From positions 1 to 28,131 of the IMG/VR virus record IMGVR_UViG_3300035113_000023: a DNA stretch of 28,131 nt. One strand, written 5' to 3'. The notes under the pieces are model-generated. The model was not told the origin of the DNA. It was given only the letters and a program-made list of their open reading frames with translations, and did not search any database. Source of the stretch: a virus. The position numbers were made by a program, and so were the translations under genes. Position 1 is the stretch's first letter. The number at the start of each line of letters is the position of its first letter. Of this stretch, positions 1 to 8,361 are shown in pieces.

Positions 1-347
1 ATGAAGCATATAATCAGAATCAGCAAATAGGGCAGCAACGGTTAGCTTACTTAGCAAATGGTGTTTCTTTAGAAGGATCACCGTCCTTGGTTTTAGCAGA
101 ATCTAAAAAATACGGACAGTCTCAAGTCGATTCGATTTTAAAATCTGGTGCGGCTAAATATAATTTAGCACAACAGGAAGCAGCAATAACGAGAAATAAA
201 GGTCGAGCCGCATTGATTGCAGGAATTACAGAGGGTGTTGGAACGATTGGGACAGCGGCGGGGTCTGCGTATAAATCGGGGATGTTTGATCCAACAAAAA
301 AGATTAATCAACAATCGGTTAATAAAAATGAAGGGATTATGGGTTAA
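1..347 (+). CDS. Internal virion protein, T7 gp14-like (5' partial)
   Basis: The frame is open from base 3 to the TAA at 345-347 with no credible internal start, so this is the C-terminal 114 residues of a gene that begins before the window. The TTG at 87 lies inside conserved-looking sequence and has no ribosome site. The visible part is Gln- and Ala-rich and helical, with a stretch reading YLANGVSLEGSPSLVLAES. A 'Y-A-x-G-V-x-x-x-GSP' motif of this kind is a pattern I associate with the small ejection (gp14/P22 gp7-like) proteins of podophages. A Gly/Ala-rich segment (GITEGVGTIGTAAGSAYKSG) near the C-terminus would suit membrane insertion during DNA ejection. The stop overlaps the ATG of the next gene (TAATG), and the next two genes also look like ejection proteins. 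The assignment rests on motif and gene order. Confidence 0.6.
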   Translation, partial: EAYNQNQQIGQQRLAYLANGVSLEGSPSLVLAESKKYGQSQVDSILKSGAAKYNLAQQEAAITRNKGRAALIAGITEGVGTIGTAAGSAYKSGMFDPTKKINQQSVNKNEGIMG

Positions 348-1951
348 TGGTTCAGATACCTCAAATATATCGTCGATCTTTAGCATCTTCGGTTGTCGGA
401 ACTCCGGGTGTTGATACTTCTGGATTACAGGAAGCTCAGGCCGGTGAGAAGTTAGGTGGACAGGCTGCGGGAACTTTATTTAATGCTGCTATTGAAAAAA
501 GAAATTTAATGGATCAGGCTGAAAAAAATACTTTATCAGCTCAGGCTGAAATGAATACATTTAAAACTCTTGAGCAGATGAAAGTTCAGTATGCTGATCA
601 ACCGGAAAAGGTAACTGAAATGTTGTTACCAATGATGAAAGAAAATTTGGAGGCAGTTCAGAATCAAGCATCTAATCCGCGAGTTAAATTAGCTTTAGGG
701 GTTTCGGATCCGTATTTTAATCGGGCGATGATTCTTAATCAGCAACGGTGGGAGTTTTCTCAACGAGAGGCGTTGGATAAAAATAAATTAATTAATGGTC
801 CCGGCGGGTTGAATGATACTTTTAATACAGCAGAACAAATCGGATCATCTGATAAGCCTTATATAGAAAAACTTCAGGATCTCACTACTCTCCATAGTAT
901 CGGGGGAAAATTGGTTGCAGGTGCTTTTGCCGCGGCACATCCGGAATCTGCTGCTGAGTTAGAAACACGTTTTTCTCCTACAGTAATGACTCGGGCTTTT
1001 TATGGTATGCTCCGTAATAATCCAGCGCAAGCTAATCAATTTTTACAAGAGCCAACTGTTCAAGAGGCATTTCGAACTAATCCAAAAGAGCTGGACGGTT
1101 TACAGGAAATTGCGACAAAAAGATTAGAAGGGGCTGCGAAACAGGCTCAATGGAATCAAATATCAAAACCATTAATAGATAGTCCACAAGTTTTTGACAT
1201 GATTGCGAAAAGAGATGTGGACTGGAATATGATTGATAAGTTTCCAGACGGACAGCTTAAAACTGAACTTCAAAAAATGGCATTGCAATTATATCCTCAA
1301 GAAAACGGTGAGCAGCGTGATCAAGCAATGGCAAAATTTTTTGCTGATGCAGCGGATATGCATATTAAATCCGGATTTATACCGAAAGAAAAAACTGTTT
1401 CGGATTTAGTAAATTTTAATACTGAAATCACGAAAGCATTTAATGATGGATTTATTTCTCCGGCGGATCATCGAATGATGTTGACTAAATTAGCGATACC
1501 TTTACGAGATGCGGTTTTACGAGCGCATGATCCGGAACAAGCAGAAGCGGTTAAAAAACAAGGCGGATTTTTTGGTTTGTTTGGGTCAAAAGAGGCTCCT
1601 AAAGAAGCAATGGATAAATATGTTGGTGGGTATAATGTTATTAATAATTGGATGAAATCACAAGGAAAAGATCAAGACTGGCAAGCGAAAACTGACGCGA
1701 TTGAAAAATATATTCAGCTATCCGATCAAACAAAAGCAGAAGATCGGGATTCACAAGGTCGGCCATTTACTCCGTCTGCAATTGCTCAAAAAGCATTGGG
1801 GATTGCGATTGGAGATTCTATTTCTACGAAATACGGTTTAAAGAAAATTACCGGACATGATAAAAACGGAATGCCTATTGTTGAAATTTCAAAAGAAGAA
1901 CAAGACGATCTTGATAGACAAAAAGTTTTAAAAGCCATGAAAGGTAAATGA
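347..1951 (+). CDS. Internal virion / DNA-ejection protein, T7 gp15-like position (534 aa)
   Basis: A 534-residue, mostly alpha-helical, Gln/Ala/Lys-rich protein with no signal peptide and no cysteines that I noticed. It begins VQIPQIYRRSL followed by a small Gly/Val stretch (TPGVDTSGLQEAQ), a start common among podophage internal virion proteins. A long helical body follows, with alternating acidic and basic residues. By position it matches T7 gp15, the middle ejection protein that helps form the conduit through the periplasm. It is coupled to its neighbours at both ends: its ATG overlaps the upstream stop (TAATG) and its TGA overlaps the next ATG (ATGA). No catalytic motif is visible. The family assignment comes from context and composition, so it could be another virion-internal protein. 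Confidence 0.55.
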   Translation: MVQIPQIYRRSLASSVVGTPGVDTSGLQEAQAGEKLGGQAAGTLFNAAIEKRNLMDQAEKNTLSAQAEMNTFKTLEQMKVQYADQPEKVTEMLLPMMKENLEAVQNQASNPRVKLALGVSDPYFNRAMILNQQRWEFSQREALDKNKLINGPGGLNDTFNTAEQIGSSDKPYIEKLQDLTTLHSIGGKLVAGAFAAAHPESAAELETRFSPTVMTRAFYGMLRNNPAQANQFLQEPTVQEAFRTNPKELDGLQEIATKRLEGAAKQAQWNQISKPLIDSPQVFDMIAKRDVDWNMIDKFPDGQLKTELQKMALQLYPQENGEQRDQAMAKFFADAADMHIKSGFIPKEKTVSDLVNFNTEITKAFNDGFISPADHRMMLTKLAIPLRDAVLRAHDPEQAEAVKKQGGFFGLFGSKEAPKEAMDKYVGGYNVINNWMKSQGKDQDWQAKTDAIEKYIQLSDQTKAEDRDSQGRPFTPSAIAQKALGIAIGDSISTKYGLKKITGHDKNGMPIVEISKEEQDDLDRQKVLKAMKGK

Positions 1952-4900
1952 TGCCTGAAGTTGCATACAATGAAATTCAAGATATGTTTTCTAATACGCC
2001 GGCGGCGCCAGGGGTTCCCTCGTCTATGTCTGTTCAGGATATAGATAAATTAGGAAGATCAAATCCTATTCAGTATAAAGAACCTAAACCCCCAGTTTCT
2101 CTTTTGGAGCGCGGAAAAGAAGATATTGAAAAACCTTTTGTGCAATTACAACATACGATCGGGGCAACAACGTCGTGGCTAGGTGATAATATAAAGGATC
2201 AAACCCCCTTCGGTGATCTTGGAAGTCGGGTTACTCGGGCGGGGATGATTCTTCAGGAACGTAGTGAAAAGAGTTTAAGAGAAAAATTTTCGAATTTTAC
2301 GCCGAATATGTTAGATGATTTAATCGGTGCGGCTCCTACTATTGCAGGATATATGGGATTAGCGGCACTTTCTTCATCAGCTATTGCGACCGGTGCAATT
2401 GCGGGTGCTGCGGGATTAGGAATTGCAGCAGAGGAATTTGGTAAGTTTAAATCACAAGGTCGGACAACGCCGGAAGCAAATGCGTTAGCAACTGCAATTG
2501 GTGCGCCCGCAGGTGGTGTTATGGCTTTAGGATTTGGAAAAGTTGGGGAATTAGTTGAACCTTGGTTTACAAAGATGTTAGGGGCAACAATTAGTAAAAT
2601 TGCGCAAACGGCGACGGCGGGGGGAGTGGGATTGGCGGCACAGGCGGGTACTGTTGACACAGCAGAATTTGCGACGGGGGCAGAACCATTTAAAGGAAAA
2701 GAATCAGTCGTTAAAACATTAACTGATATTGCACATAATGCTATTTTTGGAACTATTCTCGGCGGGGGTATGGGTCTGCATTATGGGTTAGCTCAACATG
2801 GAGAATTTATCAAAGGATTAAAAGATTTGGGTTTAAATGATAAACAGGCACAAGAAACTGCGTCGGATGTTTTGGGACAAGGCTCTCATGCGTTAATGGA
2901 TGCTCTTGAAAAGAATTTAGAATATTCGAAAGATGAAACTTCTCGGATTCAAGCACCGCCGGCTAAAGGTGAAGTTCGTCCAAATGTTTTAAATAAAAGT
3001 GGAAGTGGGATTCCTGATGAATTAAATTATCCGTCAATTGAACCATTGCCGCAAGATGCTGAGAGTGTCACGGATTTATCAAAAGATTTTAAATATGTGA
3101 AACTAGAACCATTAAATTTGACATTAAGTTTGAGTGCAAAAGTTACTGCTGATGATATTCGTAGTAAATTTGCAGGAGGTCGAGATAAGCAATGGGCGCG
3201 GGGGGTTTATTTGAATCAAGATATTAAGACATCGGTTGTGGATGGAGTTGAGCGTCAAGGGATGTTTTGGATGGTGAGATCAAAAGAATTTTTGAATAAA
3301 GCCTTAACTGATCCTCAGAGTGCTGCAAAAGAGATATTAACTGAATTGAATGAATTAAAAGGTAAAAAAGACGCGGCCATTAGTGAAGATGATATATCAG
3401 ATTTATCAAAAAAACTAATTCAATTAACACCTGAATTAGAAAAGGCTATTTCTCCGTCGAAGGAAATGTTGGCTGCTTTAGCTGAAGGGAAACAATATTA
3501 TGAGGAAGCGGGGATTGTTTCTAAGGCATTTGGGACAATTGATGAGATTCGAGAGAATTATCATTCTTCTCGTCTTTATAAACCGGAACCTCTTTCTGAC
3601 CATGTGAAACAATTGACTTCGGTTACGAAAAGATTTTCAGCACACGGATTACAGCGATATTATCCAGATCCATTTTTGGCAATTGCTGATGGAAAAGAGT
3701 TTCATACAACTGATTATGCGGATAATTTATTAACTCATAATCAAGAAGTGACTGCAGTTAATTATGCGCGACAGATGATGGATGCGATGAGTAATTTAAA
3801 ACCTATTCCATTGGGTTTATGGATTCGTGAAGGTGCTTTACCTCAAGGATGGCAACAAATCGGGACGATGAAAAAACTATCACTTTTACATGATCCTCAG
3901 ACGGGGGAACCTTTATTAGATGAGAATAAAAATCAACTTCGGTATAATCGAATTTTTGCTGCACCCAAAGGGATTGCTGATGGATTACGGCCATTGACTG
4001 ATCCAAATTATATGAAATTAATTCCTGGATGGAAAACCGCGAATACGGTTCAAGGTATCGCAAAAACCGGAATTTTAAGTTTTTCTTTTTTTCATCATTA
4101 TACTTTTGCGGCGCAGACAATGGCTTCTCTTGATGGATGGAGAACTTTATCTGATATTCCAAATGTTTTGAAAAATAATTTAATGAATGATCCTGTTTTT
4201 AGGCAACAAGAATTACGTTTTTTAGGTGCTAATGGTTCGACGACGGTTACTCACGCGGTACAAGATGTTCTTCGTGATATTAATAAAGGGGATGATATTT
4301 TTTCAAAAGTTTTAAAAGCACCGGTTGCAAAAGAATTAAATCAGATTTCAGAAGCAAATACTAAATTACTTTTTGATGGAATGCAGCGGTATATTAAGGT
4401 GACAACTTTTTCAAAGAATATGGCTTTATGGGAAGGGAAAAATCCGCGAGCAACAGCAGACGAATTGAGAGAAGCCGAACTCGGTTATGCAAAAGCGACC
4501 AATGCGGAATTTGGAGGGTTAAATTGGGAAGCGTTAGGGGTAAATAGAACATCACAAGCGTTAATGCGTTTTTTTCTTTTAGCACCGGATTGGGTTGTTT
4601 CGAATTTATTAGCAACGAAATATGCGTTTAGTGATTTAGGTCCGGCAGGATCTCAGGCGCGTTGGACATTGGGTTCCGCAGTTCTCGGAGGATTGGTTTT
4701 AAATAATGCTCTTAATTATATGCGTACCGGACATTCAACTTTTGAAAATAAAAAGGGACATGAATTAGAGGCGGAAGTGTCTCCTGATGTTTATGTAAAT
4801 TCTATCCGTGGCGCACCAGGAGAATTAATGAAACTTGGGACTGATATGATAGAATCTGAAGGTGCGCCGGGTTTTGCTCGTTATGCAGAAGGAAAACTAT

Positions 4901-5478
4901 CGCCCATGGTTTCTGCCGGAATAACGGCGACTAGTGGGGTAAATTATTTTGGCGGAAATATATGGAAAGGTGACTCCGCATTAGAGAAAAATGTGAATGG
5001 TTTTTGGAATATTTTAACTCATATTACTCCGGCTCCAATCGGTTTAACAGGAGCAGTTAATTATGGACAAAGAGAAGATGATAAATCACCTTTAGGATGG
5101 GGGCTTATATCGACGGGGTTAGGCCGTTTTTCTAAGTCGTCTGATAATATGAATAAAGCCGATATGGATACACGGGTTATTCAAGCGTTTCGTTCCGGAA
5201 ATACTGAATTAGTTGATCATCTCATAAATAAAGGTGATTTATCGGAAGAACAAGCGGCTAAATTAAAAGAGGAATCCGAGAAACCTGACAATATTCGGCA
5301 TTTAGAAAAGATGAAAATTGATCGTGCATTGCAGTATTATCAGCAATCTAAGCCGGAAGATCGTCGCGGAATGGATGAAATTATTGGGGAAAAATATAAT
5401 AGATTTCAGTCAAGTAATGCATCGCCGAATGAGAAAAAAAGAATAGAAAAACTTTATTCGAAAATTATTAATCAATGA
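1948..5478 (+). CDS. Large internal virion / DNA-ejection protein (1176 aa), T7 gp16-like position
   Basis: This is the largest protein in the window. After a polar N-terminus of about 125 residues come several Gly/Ala-rich hydrophobic stretches (about 128-165, 180-202, 212-235 and 262-280), then a long mixed helical region with charged coiled segments (for example about 440-530), and a highly charged C-terminus. Long proteins with amphipathic or hydrophobic Gly/Ala segments directly upstream of the tail fibre gene are typical of the largest podophage ejection protein (T7 gp16, P22 gp16/20), which crosses or lines the inner membrane during genome entry. I did not see the lytic transglycosylase domain that T7 gp16 carries at its N-terminus. 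The start is ATG-ATG; the first overlaps the upstream TGA. The next gene follows after 24 bases with its own ribosome site (CAGGAGA). Confidence 0.6.
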   Translation: MMPEVAYNEIQDMFSNTPAAPGVPSSMSVQDIDKLGRSNPIQYKEPKPPVSLLERGKEDIEKPFVQLQHTIGATTSWLGDNIKDQTPFGDLGSRVTRAGMILQERSEKSLREKFSNFTPNMLDDLIGAAPTIAGYMGLAALSSSAIATGAIAGAAGLGIAAEEFGKFKSQGRTTPEANALATAIGAPAGGVMALGFGKVGELVEPWFTKMLGATISKIAQTATAGGVGLAAQAGTVDTAEFATGAEPFKGKESVVKTLTDIAHNAIFGTILGGGMGLHYGLAQHGEFIKGLKDLGLNDKQAQETASDVLGQGSHALMDALEKNLEYSKDETSRIQAPPAKGEVRPNVLNKSGSGIPDELNYPSIEPLPQDAESVTDLSKDFKYVKLEPLNLTLSLSAKVTADDIRSKFAGGRDKQWARGVYLNQDIKTSVVDGVERQGMFWMVRSKEFLNKALTDPQSAAKEILTELNELKGKKDAAISEDDISDLSKKLIQLTPELEKAISPSKEMLAALAEGKQYYEEAGIVSKAFGTIDEIRENYHSSRLYKPEPLSDHVKQLTSVTKRFSAHGLQRYYPDPFLAIADGKEFHTTDYADNLLTHNQEVTAVNYARQMMDAMSNLKPIPLGLWIREGALPQGWQQIGTMKKLSLLHDPQTGEPLLDENKNQLRYNRIFAAPKGIADGLRPLTDPNYMKLIPGWKTANTVQGIAKTGILSFSFFHHYTFAAQTMASLDGWRTLSDIPNVLKNNLMNDPVFRQQELRFLGANGSTTVTHAVQDVLRDINKGDDIFSKVLKAPVAKELNQISEANTKLLFDGMQRYIKVTTFSKNMALWEGKNPRATADELREAELGYAKATNAEFGGLNWEALGVNRTSQALMRFFLLAPDWVVSNLLATKYAFSDLGPAGSQARWTLGSAVLGGLVLNNALNYMRTGHSTFENKKGHELEAEVSPDVYVNSIRGAPGELMKLGTDMIESEGAPGFARYAEGKLSPMVSAGITATSGVNYFGGNIWKGDSALEKNVNGFWNILTHITPAPIGLTGAVNYGQREDDKSPLGWGLISTGLGRFSKSSDNMNKADMDTRVIQAFRSGNTELVDHLINKGDLSEEQAAKLKEESEKPDNIRHLEKMKIDRALQYYQQSKPEDRRGMDEIIGEKYNRFQSSNASPNEKKRIEKLYSKIINQ

Positions 5479-5502
5479 TAAAATTCTTGCAGGAGATTCA
5501 GT

Positions 5503-7149
5503 ATGACAGTCATTAATCAGAATAATAAAGTTTCAGAATTAGGAAATGGTTCGAAAGTAACTTTTTCTTTTTCTTTTAAGATTTTTGATACTTCCGAATT
5601 AGTTATCTATAAAGTTGATGTTGCAACAGGAGTTGCAACAGGCCCATTAACTTTAGATTCAGATTACACAGCGACAGTTAATTCCACGTCGGAAGGAGGA
5701 ACTGTTACTTACTCAGTTGCACCTACGTCCGATGAGTATTCTCTTATTAAAAGAATTGTACCCTATACTCAATCAGCAGATTTGCAGACTGAAGGTACAT
5801 TGCCCGCGATTCAATTGGAAAATCAATTAGATTTAATGACGATGATGGTTGTTCAGTTAAAAGAAATCACGGACCGCAGTATTACATTACCGGTCGGCGC
5901 AACAGAAAGTATTTCTTTCCCATCGGCACAGGCCAGTTATTTAATTGGATGGAACTCAACAGGTGATGGCCTTACTAATTATGTGAATACGAGTTCGGGG
6001 ATTGACGCAACTTTGGCAGCGCAAGTCGCGGCGGATGCTGCCCAAGTAACAACTGATGCAGCAGCGGCGGCGGCAAGTGCAGCAGCAGCGGCGGCAAGTG
6101 CGGCTAGTATTAGTTTACCGTCGATTGGCGGAAACGCATTAAAAATTCTAAGAGCTAATAGTGGCGCAACAGCTCTTGAATATAAGACGATCGAAGAACT
6201 TCTTCAGTCTGATACAGATCTTACGATGGGTGGGATTCTGCGTTTTAAAAAAGGCGCAAATGTCGCATCTGCAAATACGATTGCATTAGGTGCTGACGGA
6301 AATGTTTTTAATATTACAGGTACAACACAAATAAATACGATTACAATTCACGCCGCAGGAACGGTTGCTTTTCTTTATTTTGCAGGAGCGTTGACTCTCT
6401 CGACGAGTGGAAATTTAAAAATGCCCGGATCGGTGAATTATACGACAGCGGCAAATGATTTAGCAATTTTAGTATCAGACGGAACCTATTGGCATGTTTC
6501 TATTGCATCAACCAGTACAACGCAAGGTAGACAATTATTCACTTCTAGCGGTACTTTTAATGTCCCATCCGGCGTAACTAAAGTTTATTTAACGATGGTT
6601 GCAGGGGGAGGCGGTGGTGCTGGCGGCGCTCAAACTCCGTCTAAAGGTGGCGGCGGCGGTGGCGGCGGTGCTTCATTACTAAAATATCCTTTAACTGTAA
6701 CTCCGGGTGCAGCTTTAACTGTTACAATTGGTGCCGGTGGTGCAGGTGGAACACCCGCAAATATCGCCGGTGTTAATGGGACGGTAGGAGGAAATACTTC
6801 ATTTGATTCTGTTACTGTCTCGGGCGGGGGTGCAGGACAAATGTCTGCCGGCGCTGGTTTATATGGTGCGGGAGGCGTTGGGGCAGGTGGTTTTGATGCT
6901 AGTGCGCAAACCGGAGGAACATCGGGACTTCAGGGCGGGAATGGGGCTGATGCAGATACTAATGGGGGCGGCGGCGGTGGAGGCACACCATTCGGTGCTG
7001 GTGGGACAGGTGCTAATAACGCAAATAGTAATGAAGCCGGACATGCAGCGACAGCAAATACAGGAGCCGGCGGTGGAGCCGGAGGTACAGATACAGGTGG
7101 AACCGTCGGAGGTAATGGCGGTTCAGGATTTTGTTTAGTTGAATGGTAA
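5503..7149 (+). CDS. Tail fibre: T7 gp17-type N-terminus with a glycine-rich tip
   Basis: Residues 1 to about 130 match the N-terminal adaptor domain of T7-like tail fibres, with the features I expect: NxxV-S-x-L-G-x-G beginning, the FSFSFKIFDTSELVIYK strand, a 'DYTATVN...GGTVTY' strand, and the 'ALQLENQLDLMTMMVVQLKE'-like helix that ends the domain (here AIQLENQLDLMTMMVVQLKE). An Ala-rich helical linker follows at about 168-205 (AAAAAASAAAAAASAAS). The C-terminal third, from about residue 367, is extremely glycine-rich (runs of GGGGGAGG, GGGGGGGG, GAGGAGG) and ends FCLVEW. Glycine-rich tips of this kind occur in phage adhesins, including the polyglycine-II sandwich of phage S16 gp38. The likely role is host-receptor recognition at the end of a T7-type fibre. 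The ribosome site is CAGGAGA. Confidence 0.8.
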   Translation: MTVINQNNKVSELGNGSKVTFSFSFKIFDTSELVIYKVDVATGVATGPLTLDSDYTATVNSTSEGGTVTYSVAPTSDEYSLIKRIVPYTQSADLQTEGTLPAIQLENQLDLMTMMVVQLKEITDRSITLPVGATESISFPSAQASYLIGWNSTGDGLTNYVNTSSGIDATLAAQVAADAAQVTTDAAAAAASAAAAAASAASISLPSIGGNALKILRANSGATALEYKTIEELLQSDTDLTMGGILRFKKGANVASANTIALGADGNVFNITGTTQINTITIHAAGTVAFLYFAGALTLSTSGNLKMPGSVNYTTAANDLAILVSDGTYWHVSIASTSTTQGRQLFTSSGTFNVPSGVTKVYLTMVAGGGGGAGGAQTPSKGGGGGGGGASLLKYPLTVTPGAALTVTIGAGGAGGTPANIAGVNGTVGGNTSFDSVTVSGGGAGQMSAGAGLYGAGGVGAGGFDASAQTGGTSGLQGGNGADADTNGGGGGGGTPFGAGGTGANNANSNEAGHAATANTGAGGGAGGTDTGGTVGGNGGSGFCLVEW

Positions 7150-7169
7150 TTTAAAAAGGAGATATTTTT

Positions 7170-7520
7170 ATGTCAATTTCACATGAATTTGAAAAAACAA
7201 CAGGTACTCTATCATTAGTTCCCGGTGTTGGATTTACTATGACAGCAACACCATTGTATCAACGTGATACTTTTCTTCTCGGTGTTTTTCTTCACTCATC
7301 TGTAAATATCACGGAAACTGTAACTGTTACTCGTGTATCTGCTGATGGGTCAACCTATGATGTTGTGTTGAATACATCTAATCTTACCTCAGCGTCAAAT
7401 TATGTTTATGTACCGACATTTCCGGTTCCTATTCAGAGAGGGGACAGTATTAAAGTGACTTGTACCGCGGCTAATACTACAGGAGTTGTATACGCAACGG
7501 TTATTTTAGGGGGAAGATAA
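7170..7520 (+). CDS. Small beta-rich virion-associated protein (116 aa), function unknown
   Basis: I do not recognise the family. The 116-residue protein is almost entirely predicted beta strand, rich in Thr, Val and Ser (for example ITETVTVTRVSADGSTYDVVL), with one cysteine and no signal peptide. It follows the tail fibre gene by 20 bases with a strong ribosome site (AAAGGAGA) and ends one base before the next ATG, so it belongs to the same late transcript. The composition resembles small jelly-roll or fibre-associated proteins that phages encode next to receptor-binding genes. A structural role, such as a fibre accessory or capsid decoration protein, is an inference from position and composition. 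Confidence 0.6.
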   Translation: MSISHEFEKTTGTLSLVPGVGFTMTATPLYQRDTFLLGVFLHSSVNITETVTVTRVSADGSTYDVVLNTSNLTSASNYVYVPTFPVPIQRGDSIKVTCTAANTTGVVYATVILGGR

Positions 7521-7521
7521 A

Positions 7522-8361
7522 ATGACTGACGAAGAAAAACTGAAACAGTTACAGGACCAAATAGCTGATTTGAATGGAAAAATTTTTGATGCATCTCAAA
7601 CTTTTATTTCATTAGGAAATAAAAATCAGGAACTCCAATCTGAAATAGATGGTTTAGAAAAAACGAAAACTGATTTATCCGTTCAGGTATCTGATCTTAA
7701 AAATCAGTTGGATGCAGCTTTACAAAGTCTATCTAATGTTTCAAATGAAAAAATAAAAGAGTTAGATGGAAAATTAAAAGAAGTTGATTCGAAACAGATT
7801 GAATTAGATAATTTAATTCAGAATAATTTGAATGAGAGTAAATTATTATCTGATCGAGAAAAAGAATTAGACCAGAAAGAACAGGATTTAAAAGATGAAT
7901 TAAATAGTACTGAAACACACCAACAGGAAATTGAAATTCACGAAAATGAATTAACTAAGTCTGATAGTGAACTTAATGACGCCCGAGCTAAATTTAATGA
8001 GGAATTAAATGAGTTCGAAAAAAAATATGCTCAGTATGAAAGTGATTTAGCTAATTTTTCAACTCTTAGAGATCAATTGATTTCAGATCAAAATCAATTA
8101 AATACCGATCGTGCAGTTTTACTAACAGATCAAACTACACTCCAAACACAAACCGCACAACTTAATGCTGATCAGGAAAACTTAAAAAAAGAGCAAGCTG
8201 ATTTACTGATAAAGCAAAATGATTTATCACAGAAACAAACTGAATTGGAAAGTGCAAGTGAAGATTTAGCAGCGAGAATTAAAAGAATTGAAGTCCGTGA
8301 GTTACGGGTAACAAAAGCTATTCAGGAGAAGCAGCTTGATCAAGAACTTATTAATAAATAG
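7522..8361 (+). CDS. Long coiled-coil protein (279 aa), function unknown
   Basis: Nearly the whole protein is a predicted coiled coil. It has continuous heptad-like spacing of Leu/Ile, high Glu/Lys/Gln/Asp content, no cysteine, no proline-rich breaks and no signal peptide or membrane segment. Repeated phrases such as 'xxELDxKEQDLKDEL' and 'DQxxLNxDxxxLxxxQxxL' give it an internally repetitive look, especially around residues 185-245. Such proteins act as rigid rods or trimerisation stalks (fibre shafts, tape-measure-like scaffolds). Its place between the T7-like fibre and the exported fibre-like protein suggests a stalk or assembly partner, but nothing in the sequence proves it is in the virion. 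The last 26 bases overlap the next gene, whose ribosome site (AGGAG at 8323) lies inside this one. Confidence 0.65.
   Translation: MTDEEKLKQLQDQIADLNGKIFDASQTFISLGNKNQELQSEIDGLEKTKTDLSVQVSDLKNQLDAALQSLSNVSNEKIKELDGKLKEVDSKQIELDNLIQNNLNESKLLSDREKELDQKEQDLKDELNSTETHQQEIEIHENELTKSDSELNDARAKFNEELNEFEKKYAQYESDLANFSTLRDQLISDQNQLNTDRAVLLTDQTTLQTQTAQLNADQENLKKEQADLLIKQNDLSQKQTELESASEDLAARIKRIEVRELRVTKAIQEKQLDQELINK
8323..8338 (+). promoter_or_regulatory. Ribosome binding site fixing a TTG start for the 976-aa gene
   Basis: AGGAG at 8323-8327 lies 8 bases before a TTG at 8336, inside the end of the coiled-coil gene. Starting there gives a textbook Sec signal peptide (Lys near the N-terminus, Leu-rich core, then SNAWA before DCD). 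The downstream reading has no ATG in a comparable position, so the site and the signal peptide support each other. Confidence 0.7.

Noticed and set aside
2253-2660. Minus-strand 135-residue frame, very Ala/Pro-rich
   Set aside because: It is the complement of the Gly/Ala-rich region of the large ejection protein. Composition mirrors the plus-strand codons, and there is no ribosome site or neighbour on that strand.
3803-4162. Minus-strand 119-residue frame
   Set aside because: It lies wholly inside the large ejection protein gene, with an unlikely, Lys/Ser/Phe-heavy sequence and no start signal.
6601-7110. Simple-sequence GGC/GGT repeat
   Set aside because: The repeat is in frame and irregular, interrupted by Thr, Val and Asn segments; it encodes a glycine-rich adhesin-like domain.
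6803-7138. Plus-strand 111-residue frame inside the glycine-rich fibre tip
   Set aside because: Gly codons (GGN) in a shifted frame give long open stretches by chance, and the main frame continues without a break to FCLVEW.
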